Assembly: GCA_002395835.1 (NCBI GenBank)
Contig: DGVD01000022.1
Span: forward strand, 1 to 64,000
DNA from: Bacteroidales bacterium UBA4293
GTDB lineage: Bacteria > Bacteroidota > Bacteroidia > Bacteroidales > Bacteroidaceae
Length of the DNA stretch: 64,000 bases
Reading direction: 5' to 3'
How positions within the stretch are numbered: position 1 is the first letter of the stretch; each line of letters starts with the position of its first letter. A program made the translations under genes and the position numbers. Under the pieces are notes generated by a model. The model was given only the letters and a program-made list of their open reading frames with translations. It was not told the origin of the DNA and searched no databases. This document shows positions 1 through 6,405 of this stretch, piece after piece.

Positions 1-119
1 TACTCCTTTTCACGCTGATACTGATAGATACAGAAGCAAATGGCGAAAAGCAGGAATACCCCACCGATGCTCAGCAATAGGTTTCGCCCGAAAACGCTAC
101 TTCTCGAAACAGTAACCAT
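1..119 (-). CDS. Sensor histidine kinase, N-terminal fragment
   Basis: This is a partial gene cut by the window edge. An ATG at 119 opens a frame that runs off base 1 after 39 codons. It begins MVTVSRSSVFGRN, continues with a hydrophobic stretch (about residues 14-32, LLLSIGGVFLLFAICFCIY) and then QYQREKE. A short cytosolic tail, one membrane helix and a charged segment is how a membrane-bound histidine kinase starts. It overlaps the end of the response regulator gene by 23 bases in another frame, so the two are probably translationally coupled as one two-component operon. No kinase motif lies inside the window, so the assignment rests on position and the membrane segment. Confidence 0.6.
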   Translation of the reverse strand, partial: MVTVSRSSVFGRNLLLSIGGVFLLFAICFCIYQYQREKE

Positions 120-780
120 AACCTACACGTGTTTTAATCTGTTTCCCGTAGGGGCCCAGTTTTTTGCGCAACCGGGTAATGTTGACATCCACCGTGCGGT
201 CAAGCACGAATGTGTCCTGCGGCCAACAATATTTCAGCAAATCCTCTCGGGAATACACCGTGCCCGGATGCTGGAGCAGGAAGGAAAGTAACTCAAACTC
301 CAACTTCGTACACGGAAGTTCCTGATTGTCAAGGCTGACTGTCTTTGCCTTTAAATCAAGAACAATGCCCTCATAGCAAACCGTCTCAGCCGATATCCCG
401 TTACGCATACCATGCGGATATACTCGTCTGAGCACCGCATTGACCCTTGCCTTCACAGTCTTCATGCTCAAGGGTTTGACAATATAATCATCAGCACCGA
501 TATTGAGTCCTTTTACCATGTGGTTCTCCCCATCGAGTGCCGTAATGAAGATGATGGGAATCTGCGCCATAGTAGGATTCTCTTTCATCTTATGTGCCAT
601 CTGGAATCCCGACATGTTATCCATCATCACATCAAGAAGAATCAGTGCGTATTCCGTCAGATTCAGCGCCAGTGCCTCCTCTGCAGAATTAACGACATCC
701 ACCTCGTATCCTTCCGTCTCAAGATTATATTGGAGTATCTCGCAGATGTCTAATTCGTCATCGACAACAAGTATTTTCAT
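97..780 (-). CDS. Two-component response regulator, OmpR/PhoB family
   Basis: DNA-binding response regulator of 227 residues. The receiver domain (about 1-115) carries the acidic pair D7-D8, the phosphoacceptor D50 in LLLDVMM, T80 and K102 in the IVKP motif. The C-terminal winged-helix domain (about 130-225) ends with the typical DRTVDVNITRLRKKLG helix and a VGYGYCF wing, placing it in the OmpR/PhoB class. Phosphorylation by the sensor kinase encoded just downstream should control DNA binding. Length is normal for the family. Target genes cannot be read from the sequence. A TAnnTTTG box lies 46 bases upstream of the start. Confidence 0.93.
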   Translation of the reverse strand: MKILVVDDELDICEILQYNLETEGYEVDVVNSAEEALALNLTEYALILLDVMMDNMSGFQMAHKMKENPTMAQIPIIFITALDGENHMVKGLNIGADDYIVKPLSMKTVKARVNAVLRRVYPHGMRNGISAETVCYEGIVLDLKAKTVSLDNQELPCTKLEFELLSFLLQHPGTVYSREDLLKYCWPQDTFVLDRTVDVNITRLRKKLGPYGKQIKTRVGYGYCFEK

Positions 781-825
781 AAAAGCTCAAGCAGTTGTGA
801 ATGAAACAAATAATCATTTTGTCTA

Positions 826-833
826 CAAAGGTA
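826..833 (-). promoter_or_regulatory. -7 promoter element for the response regulator gene
   Basis: On the minus strand this reads TACCTTTG, matching the Bacteroides-type -7 consensus TAnnTTTG, 46 bases upstream of the start codon. No good -33 TTTG is visible at the usual 19-21 base spacing, so confidence is moderate. Confidence 0.45.
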
Positions 834-899
834 CCGCTTTGTTCATAGTTGTCGGAATAAAGCGTATTAAAATGTTATGACAATACTCAATGCCTCACT

Positions 900-1016
900 C
901 TATGCTCCATTCAGCACTCCCATAGAGAATCGACGTAGTTGCTTTACTAATCGAAGAACTCCAGGTTCAATCTTACCTTGTAGGAGTGCCTTGTCGTCGT
1001 TTGAATCTACAAGCAT
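900..1016 (-). other. Possible short ORF or gene remnant, 38 codons
   Basis: The 306-base gap between the response regulator and thrC holds one short open frame on the minus strand. It starts MLVDSNDDKALLQG and ends RFSMGVLNGA, is protein-like in composition, and has a stop four codons before its ATG. I do not recognise it. It has no obvious promoter or ribosome site. It could be a degraded fragment of a larger gene or chance. The rest of the gap (834-899 and 1017-1086) shows nothing else I can support. Confidence 0.15.
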
Positions 1017-1086
1017 TGCAAATACAGAATTCTAAGCTACGCCAGGAATTCAGTTTTGACCTAAACGATATTTGAAAGCATCTAAT

Positions 1087-2388
1087 TTAAGAATTCATTA
1101 AGAAATTCTTGAACTCGGTAAAATCCTTAGAAAGAGAAATACTCTGCTTGGTTCCTTTCATGAATGCTTGGAGCTTGGCAGGGATTTCTATATCTGCACC
1201 CAGTATCTTATCCACCGTACTCTTGAATTTTGCAGGATGAGCTGTTTCTAGGAACAAGCCTACCTCCCCCTCCTTCAAACCTTCCTTAAGAGCACGGTAT
1301 CCACAAGCACCATGAGGGTCGCATATATAACCCGTTTCTGCTTGCACTTCACGTATAGTGTCCGCAATCTGCTCATCTGAATAGGTGGCACCACTTATAT
1401 CTGCACAAATTGCTGCATGGTCTTTACCATAAAGTTCGTAAATACGTGCGAAATTGGAGGGATCACCCACATCCATTGCATTGGCAATGGTCTGAACAGA
1501 TGGTTTAGGCTCATACTTGCCAGTCTGCAGATACTTAAAGAAAATATCATTAGCATTATTGGCAGCGATGAAGCGCTTTACAGGTAGCCCCATTTTCTTG
1601 CCAAACAAGGCAGAACAGATATTTCCAAAATTACCGCTTGGCACGCAAACCACCAAATCACTAGCCTTACCCAGTTTTTTCAATTGTGCATAAGCATAGA
1701 AATAATAAAACGCCTGTGGGAGGAAACGGGCCACATTGATAGAATTAGCAGAAGTCAACTTCATATGCTGCTTTAAATCAGCATCCATGAAGGCATTCTT
1801 TACCAATGCCTGACAATCGTCAAAAACTCCATCAATCTCCAGAGCCGTGATATTCTGACCTAAAGTAGTAAACTGGCATTCCTGGATAGGACTAACCTTC
1901 CCTTTAGGGTAAAGGACATAGACATGAATGCCATCCACACCTAAAAATCCGTTGGCCACGGCACTACCAGTATCACCACTAGTGGCTACCAGCACATTTA
2001 CCTGCTCCTTCCCCTCCTGGCGGATGAAATAGCCCAGTAAACGAGCCATAAAGCGGGCACCCACGTCCTTAAAAGCCAACGTAGGACCATGGAACAATTC
2101 TAAAGAATAGATATTCTCTTTAACTTTGACGACAGGGACATCAAAGGATAAGGTGTCGTAGACAATCTGCTTTAAGGTTTCAGAAGGTACATCCTCACCA
2201 AAGAACGCATCAGCCACGTTATAGGCTATTTCTTGAAAACTCAAATCTTCTATATGATCATAAAAAGCCTGTGGAAGAGGCTTTATCCTTTCCGGTATAT
2301 ACAAACCCTTGTCGCTAGCCAATCCCTTAACCACTGCATCGTGCAGCGTGGCCAATGGAGCCTGACCATTTGTACTATAATACTTCAT
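1087..2388 (-). CDS. thrC: Threonine synthase
   Basis: PLP enzyme that converts O-phosphohomoserine to threonine, the last step of threonine synthesis; 433 residues, usual for the family. The PLP lysine is K107 in HGPTLAFKDVGARF. The phosphate-binding loop SGDTGSA is at 137-143 and PSGNFGN at 250-256. It is the last gene of thrA-apgM-thrC, starting 3 bases after the apgM stop, so it is co-transcribed and falls under the leader control proposed upstream of thrA. Confidence 0.97.
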   Translation of the reverse strand: MKYYSTNGQAPLATLHDAVVKGLASDKGLYIPERIKPLPQAFYDHIEDLSFQEIAYNVADAFFGEDVPSETLKQIVYDTLSFDVPVVKVKENIYSLELFHGPTLAFKDVGARFMARLLGYFIRQEGKEQVNVLVATSGDTGSAVANGFLGVDGIHVYVLYPKGKVSPIQECQFTTLGQNITALEIDGVFDDCQALVKNAFMDADLKQHMKLTSANSINVARFLPQAFYYFYAYAQLKKLGKASDLVVCVPSGNFGNICSALFGKKMGLPVKRFIAANNANDIFFKYLQTGKYEPKPSVQTIANAMDVGDPSNFARIYELYGKDHAAICADISGATYSDEQIADTIREVQAETGYICDPHGACGYRALKEGLKEGEVGLFLETAHPAKFKSTVDKILGADIEIPAKLQAFMKGTKQSISLSKDFTEFKNFLMNS

Positions 2389-2391
2389 ATC

Positions 2392-3606
2392 TTATCCTAT
2401 TGACATAAACAAATCCATAAATTCTCCACAGGCCAGCAGCCCATAACCACCTTCCACACAAGACACCTCGTCAAATTTATCTACCCCATCCGGCCTTATT
2501 CCTGGATAATAAATAAGGAAAGGCACCGGTTCATTCGTATGGGTACGAAGTTCACAAGGAGTAGGATGATCTGGAAGGAAACTGATAGCTATAGGCTCAT
2601 TCCAGGTGGAAACCTGCTGATAGATAGGCCCTACAACCTTAGAGTCGATGTCCTCTATGGTACGAAGTTTCAGAGGGATATCACCTTCATGCCCAGCCTC
2701 ATCGGGAGCTTCTATATGGAGATAGACAAAATCCTCTGTTTTTAATGCCTCCAATGCAGCTTGCACTTTGCCTTCATAATTCGTATTATAAAGACCAGTG
2801 GCCCCTGGTACCTCCACATTCCTCAAACCTGCATAATGACCTATACCCTTAATCAGATCAACAGCAGAAATGACTGAACCTTTCTGAATCTGTGGATACT
2901 TTTGAGAAAGCGTTTCCATGCTAGGACGAAAACCCGGACTCCATGGCCAGATGCTATTCGCAGAATCCTTCCCTTCTTCCTGACGCTTCAAGTTCAGAGG
3001 GTGCTGGGACAACAATTCCTGTGATCTCAAGATTAAACGGTTCAATAAATCCGCCGTAGCCTGTGCTTCCGGAACCTCGGCCTGAATCAGTAAAGGCCTC
3101 CAAGGCTGAAGTGGCACATCATGAGGAGGAGTGCATTTCAATCGCTTATCGCCACCCTTTACAACCAAAAGATGCCGATACTGAACACCCGTATAGAAGT
3201 GGACTGCATCATTACCCAATTTCTGGTCTAAATACCGAATCAGCACATCAGCCTCTTCCGTAGAAATATGACCGGCAGAGTGATTCTTCAGAATGTCACC
3301 TTCCAAACAAACTATATTACAACGCATAGCCATATCACCTGGACGCATCTCATAGCCAATACTGGCAGCTTCCAAGGAGCCACGGCCCTCATATACCTTA
3401 TGCTGGTCATATCCTAAAATTGAAGAATTTGCCACCTCGCTTCCCGGATGGAACCCTTCAGGAACAGTCTGCAAACGACCACAGCGACCCATTTTAGCCA
3501 ACAAATCGATATGGGGAGTATGAGCATACTGATACAAGGTCTTTCCTCCCAAAGAAGGACATGCCCAGTCGGCAGATCCATCTGCCAGAATGATTATATG
3601 TTTCAT
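2392..3606 (-). CDS. ApgM-like phosphoglycerate mutase family protein, probable homoserine kinase
   Basis: Member of the cofactor-independent phosphoglycerate mutase group of the alkaline phosphatase superfamily, 404 residues. Visible metal and nucleophile motifs are ILADGSADW near the N-terminus (D9), EVANSSILGYD around 58-67 (active-site serine), a late HIEAPDEAGHEGD segment and FLPDHPTP. It sits between thrA and thrC, and no ThrB-type GHMP kinase is present. In bacteria lacking ThrB this subgroup has been proposed as the replacement homoserine kinase making O-phosphohomoserine. Context strongly favours that role, but the fold alone would also fit a phosphoglycerate mutase. Gaps of 27 bases to thrA and 3 to thrC support an operon. 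Confidence 0.85.
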   Translation of the reverse strand: MKHIIILADGSADWACPSLGGKTLYQYAHTPHIDLLAKMGRCGRLQTVPEGFHPGSEVANSSILGYDQHKVYEGRGSLEAASIGYEMRPGDMAMRCNIVCLEGDILKNHSAGHISTEEADVLIRYLDQKLGNDAVHFYTGVQYRHLLVVKGGDKRLKCTPPHDVPLQPWRPLLIQAEVPEAQATADLLNRLILRSQELLSQHPLNLKRQEEGKDSANSIWPWSPGFRPSMETLSQKYPQIQKGSVISAVDLIKGIGHYAGLRNVEVPGATGLYNTNYEGKVQAALEALKTEDFVYLHIEAPDEAGHEGDIPLKLRTIEDIDSKVVGPIYQQVSTWNEPIAISFLPDHPTPCELRTHTNEPVPFLIYYPGIRPDGVDKFDEVSCVEGGYGLLACGEFMDLFMSIG

Positions 3607-3633
3607 TACCTTAATATCTTACACGCCCCTAGA

Positions 3634-6069
3634 CTAGATGTTTGCAATGCTCATAATATCGGCAAACACACCCGCTGCTGTAACTTGAGCACCAGCCCCA
3701 TATCCCTGGATAAGCATAGGATACTCTTTATAGCGTTCCGTGGTCAAAAGAATGATATTATTACTTCCTTCCAGATTATAGAAAGAATGAGTATGGTCTA
3801 CTTCCTTCAGTTCCACACGTCCCTTTCCATTTTCCAAGGTAGCGACAAAACGCCAGCGTTTATTTTCCTTCTCCAATACCTTTCGACGCTTTTCGAACTC
3901 GGCATCCAAGGATGGTATGTTTTTCCAGAACTCCTCCAACGTTCCACTGAAAAAGCTATCTGGCAAGAAGAGATGTTTCTCTACATCATCTTGATTCATC
4001 CGATAACCCGCCTCACGAGACAAAATAGTCAACTTGCGGATAACATCCTTTCCACACAAGTCAACACGTGGATCGGGCTCAGAATAACCTTGTTCTGCCG
4101 CCATTTTTACAGTCTTACTGAAAGGCATATCTTCGGAAATATTATTGAAGATAAAGTTCAAAGTTCCACTGAGAACAGCTTCTATCTTTAAGATTTTATC
4201 ACCACTATTACGCAAATCGTTAATGGTATTAATAATAGGGAGACCTGCACCCACATTGGTTTCAAAGAGGAATTTCACTCCCCTACGGTAGGCCAGTTTC
4301 TTCAGCATATTATAATTCTCATAATCGGAAGAAGCTGCCAGCTTGTTGGCTGCCACCACTGCTATATTATGCGCCAGAAAATCCTTGTAAAGGTCGGATA
4401 CATCCTCACTGGCAGTACAATCCACAAAGACAGAATTGAAGATATTCATCCCAATTACATTATCACGCAATTTTTGAATATCACTTTCTTCTCCTTCCGT
4501 GTACAAGCGCTCCCTATAGTCTTCCAGATTCAGACCCGGACGTGAATACATAGCCCTCTTGCTGCTGGCAATACCTACCACATTCAGTTTCAGATTCCTT
4601 TCCTTCATGAGCCTATCATATTGTTGCTTGATTTGCTCAATTAGGCTGCTTCCCACCGTTCCTATACCACAAATAAACAAGTTCAGCACCTGATATTCCG
4701 ACAAGAAGAAACTGTCGTGGATTACATTCAATGTCTTTCGGAGCCACTGGCTATTCACCACAAAGGAGATATTTGTTTCCGATGCTCCTTGTGCACAGGC
4801 AATCACGTTAATACCATTACGTCCTAAAGTACCGAACAACTTACCAGCAATACCTGGCGTATGCTTCATGTTTTCACCCACGATAGCCACAGTAGCCAAA
4901 CCTTTTTCAGCAGTTATCAGGTTGATTTCACCCATCTCAATCTCCTTCTGGAATTCACGGTTCAGCACCTCACAAGCCTTATCAGCATCCTCATTCCGCA
5001 CACCAATGGAAGTACTGTTCTCTGAAGAAGCCTGAGAAACCAAGAAAACACTGATACCCTCTTCGGCCAAAGTCTGGAAAATGCGAGAGTTAATACCAAT
5101 CACACCCACCATACCTAAACCCGTGACAGTAATCAAGCTCGTATTGCCAATGGAAGAAATACCCTTAATACTTTTTCCTCCACTGTCAACCTTCTCTTTG
5201 ATAATGGTTCCTTCACCATCAGGATTAAACGTATTTTTTATCAGAATAGGTATATTTTTATGGCATACAGGATAAATAGTAGGAGGATAAACCACCTTTG
5301 CACCGAAGTTGCAAAGCTCCATGGCCTCTATATAACTCAGTTCCTTGATGGTATAAGCATTGGAGATGACACGTGGGTCGGCAGTCATAAAGCCATCTAC
5401 ATCTGTCCATATTTCCAATGCATCAGCATTTAGAGCTGCAGCAACTATAGCGGCAGTATAGTCGGAACCGCCACGGCCCAGATTCGTCACCTCACCGGTT
5501 AACTTATCTCTGGAGATAAAACCAGGAATCAGGCTCAGCTGAGGTTGGTCTTTAAACGTCTCCAGAATCAGCTGATTAGTCAATTCTGAGTCTAAAATGT
5601 GCTTACCCTTTTTATTCTCAGTCTTAATAAACTCCCGAGAATCGATCCATTGGGCGCCTGTCAATTCTGCTGCTATGCGACTAGAAATACGCTCTCCATA
5701 GCTGACAATAGCAGCTAAAGTCTTAGGGGAAAGATCACGAATCAGGAAAACACCTTGATAAATATCCTTTAATTCATTCAGCAACTCATCTACCACATGC
5801 AATAGGGCCACCTGACGTCCAGGGTCGGTAATAATATTATGCACCATTTCATGATGACGGGATACGATTTCGTCGAATGAAGTAATATAGGAGCTGTCGC
5901 CCAAAGAAGCCTGGGTAGAGGTATTTATCAATTTATCAGTAATACCCCCTAAAGCAGAAACCACAACAATAACCTTTTCTTTATCTTTTGCCTTCTCAAC
6001 GATTTCCTTAAGACTCAAGATGCTCTTTACGGAACCTACGGATGTTCCACCAAATTTCAATACTCTCAT
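3634..6069 (-). CDS. thrA: Bifunctional aspartokinase / homoserine dehydrogenase
   Basis: Catalyses the first step (aspartate phosphorylation) and third step (aspartate semialdehyde to homoserine) of the threonine and methionine branch; 811 residues as in other fused enzymes. The kinase domain starts MRVLKFGGTSVGS and carries NLGRGGSDYTA and WTDVDGFMTADPR. ACT regulatory segments occupy about 310-460 (SSIGNTSLITVTG; ATVAIVGENMKHTPGIAGK). The dehydrogenase domain begins near 465 with the Rossmann motif FICGIGTVGSS and contains AANKLAASS and EAVLSGTLNFIFN. ACT domains suggest threonine feedback. First gene of thrA-apgM-thrC, with a leader ORF and terminator-like hairpin in its 5' region. Confidence 0.97.
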   Translation of the reverse strand: MRVLKFGGTSVGSVKSILSLKEIVEKAKDKEKVIVVVSALGGITDKLINTSTQASLGDSSYITSFDEIVSRHHEMVHNIITDPGRQVALLHVVDELLNELKDIYQGVFLIRDLSPKTLAAIVSYGERISSRIAAELTGAQWIDSREFIKTENKKGKHILDSELTNQLILETFKDQPQLSLIPGFISRDKLTGEVTNLGRGGSDYTAAIVAAALNADALEIWTDVDGFMTADPRVISNAYTIKELSYIEAMELCNFGAKVVYPPTIYPVCHKNIPILIKNTFNPDGEGTIIKEKVDSGGKSIKGISSIGNTSLITVTGLGMVGVIGINSRIFQTLAEEGISVFLVSQASSENSTSIGVRNEDADKACEVLNREFQKEIEMGEINLITAEKGLATVAIVGENMKHTPGIAGKLFGTLGRNGINVIACAQGASETNISFVVNSQWLRKTLNVIHDSFFLSEYQVLNLFICGIGTVGSSLIEQIKQQYDRLMKERNLKLNVVGIASSKRAMYSRPGLNLEDYRERLYTEGEESDIQKLRDNVIGMNIFNSVFVDCTASEDVSDLYKDFLAHNIAVVAANKLAASSDYENYNMLKKLAYRRGVKFLFETNVGAGLPIINTINDLRNSGDKILKIEAVLSGTLNFIFNNISEDMPFSKTVKMAAEQGYSEPDPRVDLCGKDVIRKLTILSREAGYRMNQDDVEKHLFLPDSFFSGTLEEFWKNIPSLDAEFEKRRKVLEKENKRWRFVATLENGKGRVELKEVDHTHSFYNLEGSNNIILLTTERYKEYPMLIQGYGAGAQVTAAGVFADIMSIANI

Positions 6070-6140
6070 GCTGTAGATATTAAAACAGATACGCTACCTT
6101 CCAGCGCACTACTTATTGTTTCTAAAAAAATAACTGATTA

Positions 6141-6170
6141 TAAAAACGATTTGCCAGCCTTTTTTCTGGC
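6141..6170 (-). terminator. Candidate attenuator terminator upstream of thrA
   Basis: Minus-strand hairpin with stem GCCAG (6170-6166) and CTGGC (6157-6153) around an A-rich loop, followed by AAATCGTTTTTAT, an imperfect U tract at 6146-6141. It lies about 72 bases before the thrA ATG and after the Thr-rich leader ORF, where an intrinsic attenuator would be expected. The stem is only 5 bp, so strength is uncertain. A second hairpin just upstream (6171-6189, arms GCGTATC and GATATGC with one wobble) could stack on it or compete. Confidence 0.5.
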
Positions 6171-6201
6171 GCATATCACGTAGATACGCATTAAACTATC
6201 C

Positions 6202-6255
6202 CTAACCCCTAAGGGTTGTGGTGTATGCGGATGTGGTGGCCCACATAATAGACAT
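6202..6255 (-). CDS. Threonine leader peptide (candidate thr attenuator ORF)
   Basis: Short ORF too small for usual gene calling: 17 codons reading MSIMWATTSAYTTTLRG, then TAG. Five of 17 codons are threonine (ACC ACA ... ACC ACA ACC), clustered just before the stop. An in-frame ATG at 6279 would give a 25-codon form. The ORF begins within about 40 bases of the predicted thr promoter start, lies 132 bases before thrA, and is followed by alternative hairpins and a terminator-like stem with U tract. The last Thr codons run into hairpin AACCC-TTAG-GGGTT (6204-6217). This is the classical arrangement for ribosome-stalling attenuation by charged tRNA-Thr. The composition is seen directly; the regulatory role is inferred. 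Confidence 0.6.
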   Translation of the reverse strand: MSIMWATTSAYTTTLRG

Positions 6256-6298
6256 AAATGTTCGCCCGTAAAATGCCATATTCCTATTAAAAACTTTG

Positions 6299-6329
6299 CA
6301 AATATAGCACAATCCATGGGGAGCACAAA
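6299..6329 (-). promoter_or_regulatory. Promoter of the thrA-apgM-thrC operon
   Basis: On the minus strand, TTTG (6329-6326), 19 bases, then TATATTTG (6306-6299): a full match to the Bacteroides primary sigma consensus. Predicted start near 6292, which puts the leader ORF at the 5' end of the transcript. It directly follows the terminator of the GH31 gene, consistent with an independent unit. Confidence 0.75.
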
Positions 6330-6340
6330 ATAAAAAGACA

Positions 6341-6388
6341 AAAAAATGCCCCATTCTGCTTACGAATCAACAAGAATGGGGCATTTTT
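6341..6388. terminator. Strong hairpin terminator after the GH31 gene
   Basis: Perfect inverted repeat AAAATGCCCCATTCT / AGAATGGGGCATTTT with a 15-base loop, flanked by A and T runs so it can act on either strand. On the minus strand it follows the GH31 stop by 17 bases and separates radA-FAD-GH31 from the threonine operon. Confidence 0.9.
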
Positions 6389-6405
6389 AGGTATAAAATT
6401 GTTTT

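Noticed and set aside
6138..6341. 67-codon minus-strand frame across the thr leader region
   Set aside because: It starts inside the promoter, overlaps the Thr-rich leader ORF in another frame and runs through the candidate terminator; judged a chance frame.
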